From Dokdonia sp. (GTDB taxonomy: Bacteria > Bacteroidota > Bacteroidia > Flavobacteriales > Flavobacteriaceae), in assembly GCA_020630915.1 (NCBI GenBank), contig JAHDIF010000015.1, positions 131 to 37,714 of the forward strand: DNA of 37,584 nucleotides, read 5' to 3'. Shown here one piece after another: positions 1 through 8,612 of the stretch. Numbering within the stretch: the first letter of the stretch is position 1; the number at the start of each line of letters is the position of its first letter. Under the pieces are notes generated by a model. The model had not been told where the DNA came from and did no database searches. It saw only the letters and a program-made list of their open reading frames with translations. A program made the translations under genes and the position numbers.

Positions 1-304
<304 letters not shown>

Positions 305-318
305 AGGTGAGAATTTCA

Positions 319-370
319 GAGCATCCCGATTGCATCGGGAGGGTCAGGGGTTCGAATCCCTTCGCGCCCA
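319..370 (+). pseudogene. tRNA 3' fragment (displaced tRNA half)
   Basis: The bases can fold as the 3' part of a tRNA: D-stem 3' half GAGC (319-322), a TCCCG/CGGGA stem around ATTGCAT (324-340), a T-arm (346-362), acceptor CGCGCCC (363-369) and discriminator A370. No matching D-stem 5' half (GCTC) or acceptor 5' strand (GGGCGCG) precedes it, so it is not a complete tRNA. The T-arm and acceptor part is identical to 1-21. The anticodon-like TGC (331-333) may be fortuitous, since the acceptor lacks the G3-U70 pair expected of tRNA-Ala. Confidence 0.65.
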
Positions 371-404
371 CAAAGGCTTCCAGAAATGGAAGCTTTTTTT
401 GTTT
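350..404 (+). repeat. direct repeat copy 2: tRNA 3' end plus terminator
   Basis: Exact 55-base copy of 1-55. Together the copies bracket the GIY-YIG gene and give a unit period of 349 bp. Confidence 0.9.
376..400 (+). terminator. second copy of the tRNA terminator
   Basis: Same GCTTCCA-GAAA-TGGAAGC hairpin with seven Ts as at 27-51, here ending the GIY-YIG cassette. Confidence 0.85.
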
Positions 405-507
405 TTAAAATAGGTTTCTTAGTCACTACTGTTTGCCACAATAGATTGTATGAGTACTTATGACAGATGCTTATTTAGTAATTATAAAGTGTAATGTCAT
501 TTACTTT

Positions 508-1968
508 CTAGTTTTGTATGATTATTTTTTTAGTAATTCTTTTTTCCCCAGTGTCAATTAAAGCTAGATATACACCGTTTGGTAAGTCTAATTGAATCGT
601 ATTTGCCTTTTTAGGATATAGGATACGCCTAGATACTAGTTGCCCTATAAAATTATAAATTTGTAAGTCAGATTGATAGGCTTGTCTAAATTTTAAAGTA
701 AAGGTGCCATTAGAAGGATTGGGGTATAGGCTTACATTTTGATCCAAATAGGGTGAATTTACGCCTAACACTTCTGAAACATTTTTATACATAAATGATA
801 CGCGTACTGGACTCGCTGTAGTGGTTCCCCCTATAACAACATCAAGTAAATTGTCACCATCCACATCTGCCGCGGCATGTGTTGATAAATAGCCTCCTGT
901 AAATTCTGAAGAAAGTATAAAGATGTTATTACCTAAGTTCTCATAAATATGACTAAAGATGTTAGGTAAGCCGCCATTGGCAGATCCAATGGCAAATAAA
1001 TCTAGGTCGCCATCATTATCAAAATCATTCAAAGAAGTCTCGCCATCAAACCCAAGACCTAAAAAAGGGGCCTCAGTTAATTGATTAAAACTGTTATCAC
1101 CTTCATTGATATAGAGTTCTGTTACTATTTGCCCTTCTTCATTACCGCCAGTAATTACCACATCTAAATCCCCATCTAGGTCGGTATCTCCGGTTGCAAT
1201 ATCACCAAAGGAGATATTATTAAACCCGGCATCTGGTACCATTGAAAAATTACCTGTACCATTATTTAAATAAAGACGTGTGCTAATATTGCCTGAGGTA
1301 TCTTCTCCAGAAACCAGTAGATCCAGGTCATTATCACCATCTAAGTCGGAGAGATCTAATACGCCACTTACATTAGTAACCCCAATGGTGCTGTCTAAAC
1401 TAAAATTACCTGTGCCATCATTAGAGTATTTTACTACATCGTTTATGCCGTTATGACCACCTGAGAATATTATATCTAAATCCCCATCATTATCGAGATC
1501 TCCAAAATTAAAGTAGCCATTGTCAATATCTTGAAATGATGAGTCTGCTATTTCTGTAAACTCTCCAGTTCCATTATTTGTATACAGTTTTGTAAGTGGG
1601 GTTCCTCCGTGGGTGAATCCCGAAATTAAAAGATCTAAATCGGTATCATCATCAATATCACCTAGTCCTATCTTGCTCAATCGAATATTTTCAATAGTAT
1701 TATCTGTTACGGCTACAAAATTACCAGTACCATCATTTAAATATAGCGTGGTTCTGGCAGTGTGAACAGTTCCGTCACTCATATTTCCTGAGCCCGTGAT
1801 TATTAAATCCATATCTCCATCACCATCTAAATCTCCAAATTCCATATCACCCGTATCTGAACCTTGTAAAAAAGGTTGGGGGTCTATAAGCTCCATTGTA
1901 ATGTTTTGAGCTTTGATACTTGTTATGGCCGAAAGTATTACAATGACTGTTATGTATATATTTTTCAT
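508..1968 (-). CDS. secreted FG-GAP/VCBS repeat protein with T9SS sorting domain
   Basis: A 486-aa exported protein. Residues 1-21 are a signal peptide ending around IKAQ. About seven FG-GAP/VCBS-type repeats follow, each with a calcium-binding-like DxDxDGDxDL core (for example FGDLDGDGDMDL, LGDIDDDTDLDL, LNDFDNDGDLDL), often paired with a YLNNGTGNF strand. They should form a beta-propeller. The last ~75 residues (from LYPNPSNGTF to KKIIIQN) match the Por secretion C-terminal sorting domain (type A), so it should be exported by type IX secretion; gldJ, porU and porV lie 8-15 kb away. It stands alone on the minus strand with no partner. The ligand or adhesive target is unknown. The domain call is firm, the function is not. 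Confidence 0.88.
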   Translation of the reverse strand: MKNIYITVIVILSAITSIKAQNITMELIDPQPFLQGSDTGDMEFGDLDGDGDMDLIITGSGNMSDGTVHTARTTLYLNDGTGNFVAVTDNTIENIRLSKIGLGDIDDDTDLDLLISGFTHGGTPLTKLYTNNGTGEFTEIADSSFQDIDNGYFNFGDLDNDGDLDIIFSGGHNGINDVVKYSNDGTGNFSLDSTIGVTNVSGVLDLSDLDGDNDLDLLVSGEDTSGNISTRLYLNNGTGNFSMVPDAGFNNISFGDIATGDTDLDGDLDVVITGGNEEGQIVTELYINEGDNSFNQLTEAPFLGLGFDGETSLNDFDNDGDLDLFAIGSANGGLPNIFSHIYENLGNNIFILSSEFTGGYLSTHAAADVDGDNLLDVVIGGTTTASPVRVSFMYKNVSEVLGVNSPYLDQNVSLYPNPSNGTFTLKFRQAYQSDLQIYNFIGQLVSRRILYPKKANTIQLDLPNGVYLALIDTGEKRITKKIIIQN

Positions 1969-2224
1969 ACCTTTTATTTTAATTTGGCAAAGATTAATTC
2001 AAAAACTACTGTCTGTTACATATATAACAATTGTAAGATCTTTAATCCCAGCACAAATGAAAAAAATGTGTTTGCCCTGAAAAAAAGGGATTTTAAAAAT
2101 CTATAAGAATGAGAAGATGGCTAGGCATTTTACAATACTAAGAATAGAAAAAATAAATCCGAAAATTGTTCTATAAAGATGTAATAATATTTCATATAAA
2201 CCTGTTAGGAAGATAGGTATTTCT

Positions 2225-2243
2225 AATCTGTACCAGATTTTTT
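2225..2243 (+). terminator. small terminator-like hairpin just upstream of tRNA-Val
   Basis: AATCTG-TAC-CAGATT followed by a T-run ends 14 bases before the tRNA-Val acceptor strand. A 6-bp stem is short, and no plus-strand gene directly upstream needs it. It could stop readthrough or be chance. Confidence 0.35.
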
Positions 2244-2257
2244 CATCTTTATGGTAA

Positions 2258-2332
2258 GCGTCATTAACTCAGTTGGTTCAGAGTGTTACCTTGACAGGGT
2301 AGAAGTCACTGGTTCGAATCCAGTATGACGCA
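2258..2332 (+). tRNA. tRNA-Val (anticodon GAC)
   Basis: Complete cloverleaf. Acceptor GCGTCAT (2258-2264) pairs with ATGACGC (2325-2331). The D-stem is CTC/GAG, the anticodon stem TTACC/GGTAG encloses loop TTGACAG with GAC at 2293-2295, and the T-arm CACTGGTTCGAATCCAGT is canonical. Discriminator A2332; no encoded CCA. I found no convincing TAnnTTTG promoter upstream. Two strong hairpins follow directly. Confidence 0.95.
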
Positions 2333-2340
2333 CATCAAGC

Positions 2341-2375
2341 ATAATCCTGATGCCAAAGTATCAGGATTATTTTTT
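2341..2375 (+). terminator. Rho-independent terminator after tRNA-Val
   Basis: ATAATCCTGAT (2341-2351) pairs with ATCAGGATTAT (2360-2370), an 11-bp perfect stem with an 8-base loop followed by Ts to 2375. Its 3' arm overlaps the start of the next palindrome (2366-2419), so the two structures compete for bases 2366-2370. Confidence 0.85.
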
Positions 2376-2419
2376 GAAAGAGAACTGAAATATATTTCAG
2401 TTCTCTTTCAAAAAATAAT
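2366..2419. terminator. perfect 54-bp palindrome, bidirectional terminator
   Basis: Every base from 2366 to 2392 is complementary to its mirror from 2393 to 2419. The centre is CTGAAATATATTTCAG and the arms end in T6/A6 runs, giving each strand a long hairpin followed by Us. It lies between tRNA-Val (plus) and galE (minus), which converge, so a shared terminator fits. The stem is much longer than termination requires. Confidence 0.85.
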
Positions 2420-2499
2420 ATATAACAACGCAGTTGTTAGGATTGTATTTGCAGTAGTAAGGAGATTCTGGATCATCGCTAGATAATCCAATTTAAAAG

Positions 2500-3519
2500 C
2501 TAAAGATTTCTAATTTTTTGTTCCCATTTCCAAGCACTTGCCATCGCTTCATCTAGCGTGCTTTTAGATTTCCAACCTAAGTCCTCATTTGCTTTAGTCG
2601 TATCAGCATAAGCGGCTGTAATATCTCCTTCTCGTCTGTCTACAATTTTATAATTCAGCTCTTTTCCAGATACTTTTTCAAACGATCTGATTACTTCTAG
2701 TACTGAGCTCCCTGTTCCTGTGCCTACATTAAACACCTCATAGTTGGACTTGTTGTTGCCTTTAAGTAAACGTTCTAAGGCTACTACGTGCGCTTTGGCG
2801 AGGTCAACAACATGTATATAATCTCGTACTGCCGTTCCGTCATTTGTAGGATAATCGTTTCCAAAAACAGAAAGTTCCTCTCGCAATCCTGCACCTGTTT
2901 GCGTAATGAAAGGAACTAAGTTTGCAGGAACTCCCAGAGGTAATTCTCCGATTTCTGCAGACGAATGCGAACCTATAGGATTAAAATAACGAAGTGCTAC
3001 AGACTTTACATTAGGGTGAACTCTGCAGGTATCTCGTATGATTTCCTCTCCTATTTGTTTGGTATTTCCATAGGGTGACTCTGCAGGCTTTACAGGAGCG
3101 TTCTCAGTAATAGGCAGCTCGTCTGCCTGCCCATATACCGTGCAGCTGGAACTAAAAATAAAAGAAGCTTCTTCCATTTGAGATAATTCTTGCAAGATAT
3201 AAACCAGTGTTCCTAAATTGTTCTCATAATATAATAAGGGTTTTTGGACACTTTCCCCCACAGCTTTTGAGGCAGCAAAATGAATGACACCTTTTATATC
3301 TTGCTGTCTTTTAAAAAAGTCTTGCACTTTAGATTTTTCTCTAAGATCAAACTTTTCAAACTGAGGTGTTTTGCCCGTAATAGCCGAAATTCCTTTCAGT
3401 ACTTCTTGAGAAGAATTAGAGCAGTTGTCTATTATAACAACATCGTGACCTATATTTTGTAGTTCCACAACTGTGTGAGAACCTATGAAACCTAAACCTC
3501 CAGTGACTACTATTTTCAT
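2500..3519 (-). CDS. galE: UDP-glucose 4-epimerase
   Basis: A 339-aa extended short-chain dehydrogenase interconverting UDP-glucose and UDP-galactose with bound NAD in the cytoplasm. The Rossmann glycine motif TGGLGFIGSH is at 6-15, the SSSCTVYG strand at 123-130, and the catalytic YxxxK at Y150/K154. ALRYFNPIGSH and the C-terminal VFNVGTGTGSSVLEV are typical of GalE. Length is normal. It is the second gene of a two-gene unit, 8 bases behind the sugar/Na+ symporter, which points to galactose uptake and Leloir-type conversion; the epimerase could equally serve polysaccharide synthesis. Confidence 0.93.
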   Translation of the reverse strand: MKIVVTGGLGFIGSHTVVELQNIGHDVVIIDNCSNSSQEVLKGISAITGKTPQFEKFDLREKSKVQDFFKRQQDIKGVIHFAASKAVGESVQKPLLYYENNLGTLVYILQELSQMEEASFIFSSSCTVYGQADELPITENAPVKPAESPYGNTKQIGEEIIRDTCRVHPNVKSVALRYFNPIGSHSSAEIGELPLGVPANLVPFITQTGAGLREELSVFGNDYPTNDGTAVRDYIHVVDLAKAHVVALERLLKGNNKSNYEVFNVGTGTGSSVLEVIRSFEKVSGKELNYKIVDRREGDITAAYADTTKANEDLGWKSKSTLDEAMASAWKWEQKIRNL

Positions 3520-3527
3520 GAATTATT

Positions 3528-5177
3528 TTAAAAAATTAAATAGGTACTTAAAACAAGTAGTACGATTAAAATTCCTACTACAACCGCATATTTCCAAGGG
3601 GTTGTATCTATAGCTTCTGTTTGTTTTGGAATGTATTCATCTGTTTTAGGCTTTAACAATCCTATTACAAGCATGATAATGATATTAATAAAAAACAGCC
3701 ATGCCATGGTTTCTAGAAAGTGAAAAGGGAAGGTGTCAATTTTTATTTGAGCTAGTTCTAGGGTATCAGTAATTCCATTGGACTTGGCACTTGCAAGCGC
3801 ATTTTCCCAATTCCCTGGACGGATGAATACTGTAAATATGTACATCACAACACCGCTTATTAAAACCACTTTTGCACCTAAGGCAGGAACTTTTTTAGTT
3901 AATATCCCTATCAATACCACAGCAAGTATAGGAACACTTAAACTTCCTAGAGCCTGTTGTATGTAGTCGAAGAGCCCATCAGGAGCATTCGCTATGAAGG
4001 GAGCGATGATCATAGAAACTATCGCCAGGCCCAAGCCAAAATATTTACCCGCTTTTACGGCTTTTCGCTCAGAGGCCTCAGGGTTAAAGAATTTTTTATA
4101 CAAGTCAAAACCAAATAAAGTGGCACTACTGTTTAATAGACTGTTAAAAGAACTCAATACAGCTCCAAATAGCACAGCTGCAAAGAAACCTACATACGCA
4201 GGTGGCAGCACTTCTTTTACAAGTTGTGGGTATGCCTTGTCTGGAGATTCGAGATTGCCGTCAAATACATGCCAAGCTATTATTCCAGGAAGAACAACAA
4301 CAATTGGGATTACAAACTTTACGAAAGCTGCAACCATCATGCCTTTTTGACCTTCCTTGAGACTTTTTGCTCCAAACACGCGCTGAAGTATGGATTGGTT
4401 GGTTCCCCAATAATATACTTGGGCAATCATCATTCCTGTAAGTATCATTCCCGTAGCGGGTATAGAAGAAGCGGCGTTTCCTGTTAACTCAAACTTATCT
4501 TGATTTTCAGTCCAAAGTGTATCTAATCCTGTACCTACACTACCGTCTCCTATCAATTTTAGACCGAAGTAAGGAATTAACAATCCTCCTATAAGTAATC
4601 CAATTGCATTGATCAAATCAGAAACAGCAACTGCTTTTAAGCCTCCAAAAATCGCATATATAACACCTATTAAACCTATAATCCATACGCATAAGGCAAT
4701 TACTGTGTTTTCCTGTAAACCAAGCATCTCCGGCAGGTCAAACATAGTGCTAAACGCTAAAGATCCAGAATATAAAATAGTAGGCAAAAGAACAACCCCA
4801 AAGGCTATTAAGAATAATATAGAAAGTATGGAGCGCGTCCAGCTATCAAAACGTTCTTCTATAAACTCTGGTATGGTCGTGATTCCCTTGTGCATATATC
4901 TTGGTAAGAAGAAAAGAGCGGTAATCACAATAGCAATGGCAGCAAGTGTTTCCCAAGCCATAACGAGTATTCCTTCAGAAAAGGCCTGCCCGTTGAGTCC
5001 TACAATTTGCTCTGCAGACAGGTTCGTAAGTAATAATGATCCAGCAATGGTAATAGCACCAAGACTTCTGCCTCCTAGGTAAAATCCATCGGCACTTTTT
5101 TCGTCAGTGCCGCGTGTTTTCCACCAAGCAAAGCCGGCAACAAGTAATGTAAATCCAAGAAATGAAATGAGTCCCAT
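3528..5177 (-). CDS. sodium/sugar symporter (SSS/SLC5 family, vSGLT-like)
   Basis: A 549-aa inner-membrane protein with roughly 14 hydrophobic segments. Family marks include TNLSAEQIVGLNG (~51-63), which matches the vSGLT TNxSAEQ segment with the substrate-binding Gln, the VYYWGTNQSILQR motif (~254-266), and FGAVLSSFNSLLNSSATLFGFDLYKKF in the core helices. It should import a hexose with Na+. Coupling to galE 8 bases downstream suggests galactose or glucose; that substrate is inferred. Start ATG at 5175-5177. The upstream gap of ~170 bases carries a degenerate TTTCGCGAAAGCG element rather than a clear promoter. Confidence 0.87.
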   Translation of the reverse strand: MGLISFLGFTLLVAGFAWWKTRGTDEKSADGFYLGGRSLGAITIAGSLLLTNLSAEQIVGLNGQAFSEGILVMAWETLAAIAIVITALFFLPRYMHKGITTIPEFIEERFDSWTRSILSILFLIAFGVVLLPTILYSGSLAFSTMFDLPEMLGLQENTVIALCVWIIGLIGVIYAIFGGLKAVAVSDLINAIGLLIGGLLIPYFGLKLIGDGSVGTGLDTLWTENQDKFELTGNAASSIPATGMILTGMMIAQVYYWGTNQSILQRVFGAKSLKEGQKGMMVAAFVKFVIPIVVVLPGIIAWHVFDGNLESPDKAYPQLVKEVLPPAYVGFFAAVLFGAVLSSFNSLLNSSATLFGFDLYKKFFNPEASERKAVKAGKYFGLGLAIVSMIIAPFIANAPDGLFDYIQQALGSLSVPILAVVLIGILTKKVPALGAKVVLISGVVMYIFTVFIRPGNWENALASAKSNGITDTLELAQIKIDTFPFHFLETMAWLFFINIIIMLVIGLLKPKTDEYIPKQTEAIDTTPWKYAVVVGILIVLLVLSTYLIF

Positions 5178-5277
5178 AGGGTTAGGTATTTATTAGTGTA
5201 TGCTCTAAAATATGACAATTTAATAAAATAGCAGGGATTCTGTTAACAACCTTATAGCTATAACGTTTTCGTGGGTT

Positions 5278-5348
5278 GAATACGCTTTAACGCTTCGCTC
5301 TCCCAGAGGTCGTGAATCTCACAAGTTCGATTTCGCGAAAGCGTATTC
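5278..5348. repeat. repeat element A with terminal inverted repeat, downstream of glpKD
   Basis: GAATACGCTTT (5278-5288) and AAAGCGTATTC (5338-5348) are 11-bp inverted repeats. Inside, 5298-5345 matches 19321-19368 at 40 of 48 positions without gaps (CTCTC, GTGAATCT, AGTTCG, TTTCGCGAAAGCGTA). The palindrome at its right end is degenerate on the left arm (GATTTCGCGAAAGC). It abuts the TAG stop of the glycerol gene (5349-5351), so it may also act as a terminator. Confidence 0.75.
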
Positions 5349-8300
5349 CTACATAAATTCTTCTTCATAATAGTGACTGGCATCTTGAAGGAGAATGTCT
5401 AAATAGTCATTTTCTTTTTGTAATCTCGCTTCGTCCCAGCCTAGGTATCTGACCATATCTTCTTGTACCAAATTTCTGTACTGATGAACGGAGTGTATGT
5501 CAAAATAAAGACGTCCAGTTCTTCTTACAAAAAAGTCGGTGAGACTATTGGTCATCTCGTGATGGACGCTATACCATATTTCTGCACGAACCAAACGCTC
5601 TTCTGGATTTCCATTTAAAAAGTAACTCATCTTATCAACAATAGTATCACTTTGCTTGCCATAGGTAGTTGCTAGATACCAGCTTTGATACTCATTTAAA
5701 ATTCCAGATGCTTTAAGACGTTTTGCAATTTCTTGTTGGTAAGCATCTACCTCCTTGGTGTTTTGTAAAGGCTCTGAGGTGAGGGGTATTTTTTCCGTAT
5801 AGGATTTTACAAGGTGTTCTTTTTTCTTATAGGGGACATTTTTAATAACTCTATCAATAACGCGTTGCGCCATCTTGCGATAACCCGTTAATTTTCCACC
5901 AGCTATAGAAATAAGACCTGTTTTAGATTCAAATATTTCATCTTTTCGACTCAGTTCTGATGGATCCTTTCCATCTTCGTGTATCAATGGACGCAGCCCT
6001 GCCCAGTTAGACTCTATATCATCTATCGTGAGATTGAGATTTGAGAACATATTATTTGTGGCCTCTAGCAAGTAATTTGCATCGTCCATTGTGGCCACTA
6101 CACGATTAAGATTGCCACTATAGTTGGTGTCTGTAGTGCCTACATAGGTAGACCGTCCTCTTGGAATGGCAAAAATCATACGTCCGTCTGGCACGTCAAA
6201 ATAAATGGATTGTGTGAGCGGGAAGCGTTCTCTTGAAAACACAATGTGCACACCTTTGGTAAGGTGTAAGTACTTGTTGTTTATAGACTTATCTTTCTTT
6301 CGAAGTAAATCTACCCAAGGCCCCGCAGCCGAAACATAATGCTGTGATTTAAGTTTGAAAGACTTTTGAGTGTTGTGATCAAAACATTGCAGGCTTTTAA
6401 TCTTGCCGTTATCATCATATTTAAAAGATTTCATCTCACAATAATTTATGATGGTCGCATCAAAAGTTGCTGCCTTTTTAAGCAGTTCTATAGTGAGCCG
6501 TGCGTCGTCTGTGCGGTACTCTGCATAGTATCCACCGCCTACAAGATTTTCTTTATTGAGAAGGGGTTCACGCGATGCGGTTTCTTCTACACTTAGCATT
6601 TTGCGTTTATCATCGCCTTCTACATTTGCAAGAAAATCGTAGACTTTTAATCCAATGGCCGTCATCATCTTACCATAGGTACCCCCTTCAATAAGAGGGA
6701 GTAACATTTTCTCTGGAACCACTAGGTGAGGAGCGAGGGTGTGTACAATTGCACGTTCACTCCCAGACTCTTTCACGAGTCCAACTTCCATTTGCTTGAG
6801 ATATCGCAAACCTCCGTGTATAAGTTTAGTAGATTTGTTGCTTGTTCCAGAGGCAAAGTCGTTCTTTTCTATTAGACATACATTCATTCCTCTCGAAGAG
6901 GCGTCTAATGCGATACCAGCTCCTGTGACACCGCCTCCTATTATGATGAGGTCAAATTTATCTCTTTGCGCACGAGTAATCTGCCTCTCTCTGTCCAATA
7001 CAGAAAAACGCATGGGAGTATCATCTTGAGTGGCAAGCATTTGGTTTGTAGTGCTCTTTGTGCGTGCTACTGCATTTTTCCACCCCTTGTACTTTTTATT
7101 TCTTTCGTATTCGGTAATGGCTGGTTCAAAAACGGTGCCTACCTGGCGTATGTTTGCAATATCTTTTTTATTCCAAATACCTGATTGTATCCCTGCGAGG
7201 AATGCAGCGCCCAGTGCGGTCACCTCAAGCATTTTAGGGCGATCTACTTCTACATTTAAAATGTCAGATTGAAACTGCATTAAGTAATTATTGGCTGTAG
7301 CGCCTCCATCTACTTTAAGTGTTTTCATTTGTTTACCAGAATCTTCAATCATAGCATCTAGAACGTCTCTTGTTTGGTAAGCTAGTGCATCTACTGTAGC
7401 TTTTATGATATCGTTTTTACCCGAATCTAGCGTAAGTCCGTATATCGCACCTTTTGCGTCCATATCCCAATAGGGAGCCCCTAATCCTGCAAAGGCAGGG
7501 ACAACATAGAGATCATCACTAGAAGATGTGGTTGTACATATTTCTTCTGTTTCTTTAGCACTGTCTATTACTTGAAGTTTATCCCTCAACCATTGTACGG
7601 AGGCTCCTCCTACAAAAATAGATCCTTCTAGGGCATACTTCACTTTTCCATCTGGTAAACTGGCACATAAAGTGGTTAGTAATCCATTTTTAGAATGAAA
7701 AGGCTTTTTCCCTGTATTCATTAATAAAAAGCAACCTGTGCCGTAGGTGTTTTTGGCCATTCCAGATTTATAGCCTCCTTGTCCAAAAAGTGATGCTTGT
7801 TGATCACCTGCTACACCGCAGATAGGTATTGTATGTCCATCTAATTCAATTTCCCCAAAATCTGATGCAGAGTTCTGCACCTTGGGTAGCATTGATTGTG
7901 GAATGTTAAGCGCTTCGAGCATCTTTTCGTCCCATTTAAGAGCTATAATATTATAGAGGAGTGTTCTGCTGGCGTTAGAGTGGTCTGTAGCGTGTACTTT
8001 TCCATTAGTAAACTTCCAGATTAGCCAGGTATCTATGGTGCCAAAGAGCAGGTTGCCTTGTTGCGCTTTCGCGAAAGCGCCCGCTACATTATCCAATATC
8101 CACTTTACTTTGGTTCCTGAAAAATAGGAGTCTATAATAAGACCCGTATTCTTTTGAACGTAGTCTCCTAGGTCTTGGGATTTGAGTTGCTCACAAATAT
8201 TTTTGGTACGTTTATCTAGCCAAACGATAGCGTTGTAAACAGGTTCTCCTGTATTTTTATCCCAAACTACGGTAGTCTCTCGTTGGTTGGTAATCCCAAT

Positions 8301-8528
8301 TCCTGCTATCTCTTCTATAGAAATATTGGATGTTTTAATAACTTCTTTAAAAGTGGCTTGCTGCGCTTTGAATATTTCAATAGGATCGTGTTCTACCCAG
8401 CCATGATTGGGGTAGTACTGAGTAAGTTCCTTTTGAGCAATATTTCTTATAGAACCTTGATTATCAAAAATGATAGCTCTTGTACTGGTAGTACCTTGAT
8501 CAAATGCAATAATATATTTTTTGGTCAT
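5349..8528 (-). CDS. glycerol kinase / glycerol-3-phosphate dehydrogenase fusion
   Basis: One 1059-aa frame carries two complete enzymes. Residues 1-~490 are Glp[13 protein letters not shown] (8-19), [10 protein letters not shown] (81-90), TYGTGCF (261-267) and DGGATANN. Residues ~506-1059 are FAD-dependent GlpD: GGGVTGAG (531-538), [20 protein letters not shown], and a C-terminal GlpD domain. A 16-residue polar linker joins them. Met506 (bases 7011-7013) looks like an ordinary GlpD start (MRFSVLDRE), so the fusion probably arose by loss of the glpK stop. Product: glycerol to glycerol-3-phosphate to DHAP, the second step feeding electrons to quinone at the membrane. No glpF uptake gene is present. 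Residues 151-155 are AFAKA from a perfect palindrome, replacing same-length sequence in other GlpKs. Confidence 0.92.
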   Translation of the reverse strand: MTKKYIIAFDQGTTSTRAIIFDNQGSIRNIAQKELTQYYPNHGWVEHDPIEIFKAQQATFKEVIKTSNISIEEIAGIGITNQRETTVVWDKNTGEPVYNAIVWLDKRTKNICEQLKSQDLGDYVQKNTGLIIDSYFSGTKVKWILDNVAGAFAKAQQGNLLFGTIDTWLIWKFTNGKVHATDHSNASRTLLYNIIALKWDEKMLEALNIPQSMLPKVQNSASDFGEIELDGHTIPICGVAGDQQASLFGQGGYKSGMAKNTYGTGCFLLMNTGKKPFHSKNGLLTTLCASLPDGKVKYALEGSIFVGGASVQWLRDKLQVIDSAKETEEICTTTSSSDDLYVVPAFAGLGAPYWDMDAKGAIYGLTLDSGKNDIIKATVDALAYQTRDVLDAMIEDSGKQMKTLKVDGGATANNYLMQFQSDILNVEVDRPKMLEVTALGAAFLAGIQSGIWNKKDIANIRQVGTVFEPAITEYERNKKYKGWKNAVARTKSTTNQMLATQDDTPMRFSVLDRERQITRAQRDKFDLIIIGGGVTGAGIALDASSRGMNVCLIEKNDFASGTSNKSTKLIHGGLRYLKQMEVGLVKESGSERAIVHTLAPHLVVPEKMLLPLIEGGTYGKMMTAIGLKVYDFLANVEGDDKRKMLSVEETASREPLLNKENLVGGGYYAEYRTDDARLTIELLKKAATFDATIINYCEMKSFKYDDNGKIKSLQCFDHNTQKSFKLKSQHYVSAAGPWVDLLRKKDKSINNKYLHLTKGVHIVFSRERFPLTQSIYFDVPDGRMIFAIPRGRSTYVGTTDTNYSGNLNRVVATMDDANYLLEATNNMFSNLNLTIDDIESNWAGLRPLIHEDGKDPSELSRKDEIFESKTGLISIAGGKLTGYRKMAQRVIDRVIKNVPYKKKEHLVKSYTEKIPLTSEPLQNTKEVDAYQQEIAKRLKASGILNEYQSWYLATTYGKQSDTIVDKMSYFLNGNPEERLVRAEIWYSVHHEMTNSLTDFFVRRTGRLYFDIHSVHQYRNLVQEDMVRYLGWDEARLQKENDYLDILLQDASHYYEEEFM
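8065..8078. repeat. palindrome GCTTTCGCGAAAGC inside the glycerol kinase domain
   Basis: Perfect copy; the palindrome extends to 18 bp (8063-8080). Encodes Ala-Phe-Ala-Lys-Ala at residues 151-155. By memory of E. coli GlpK (VEGSRERARRGELLFGT) the alignment needs no gap. Confidence 0.95.
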
Positions 8529-8570
8529 AACAATTTTACCTTCTAAAGGGTCTTCTTTAAAAATACAAAA

Positions 8571-8590
8571 ACATACGCATTAAGGTATGT
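8571..8590. promoter_or_regulatory. short inverted repeat upstream of glpKD
   Basis: ACATAC (8571-8576) and GTATGT (8585-8590), an 8-base spacer, 42 bases upstream of the glpKD ATG. It could be an operator for glycerol control; arms are short and no regulator gene is nearby. Confidence 0.25.
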
Positions 8591-8612
8591 AAATCAGAAC
8601 TTAAAGAGCTAG

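Noticed and set aside
331-333. A complete tRNA-Ala(TGC) at ~298-370
   Set aside because: The D-stem 5' half and the acceptor 5' strand are missing, and the acceptor lacks the G3-U70 Ala identity pair, so only a tRNA 3' fragment is supported.
1876-2106. 76-aa frame upstream of the FG-GAP gene
   Set aside because: It overlaps the real gene's signal peptide region in antisense and has low-complexity, AT-rich composition.
2786-2800. GCGCTTTGGCGAGG in galE as a degenerate palindrome
   Set aside because: It codes for the conserved DLAKAHV segment of GalE, so the likeness is explained by the protein.
4318-4332. A further palindrome copy in the symporter gene (AAFVKF)
   Set aside because: It has several mismatches to the 14-mer and encodes residues that fit a normal membrane helix.
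4609-5082. Long open frame on the plus strand (157 aa)
   Set aside because: It is antisense to the symporter gene, has no start context or domain, and mirrors the codon pattern of the real gene.
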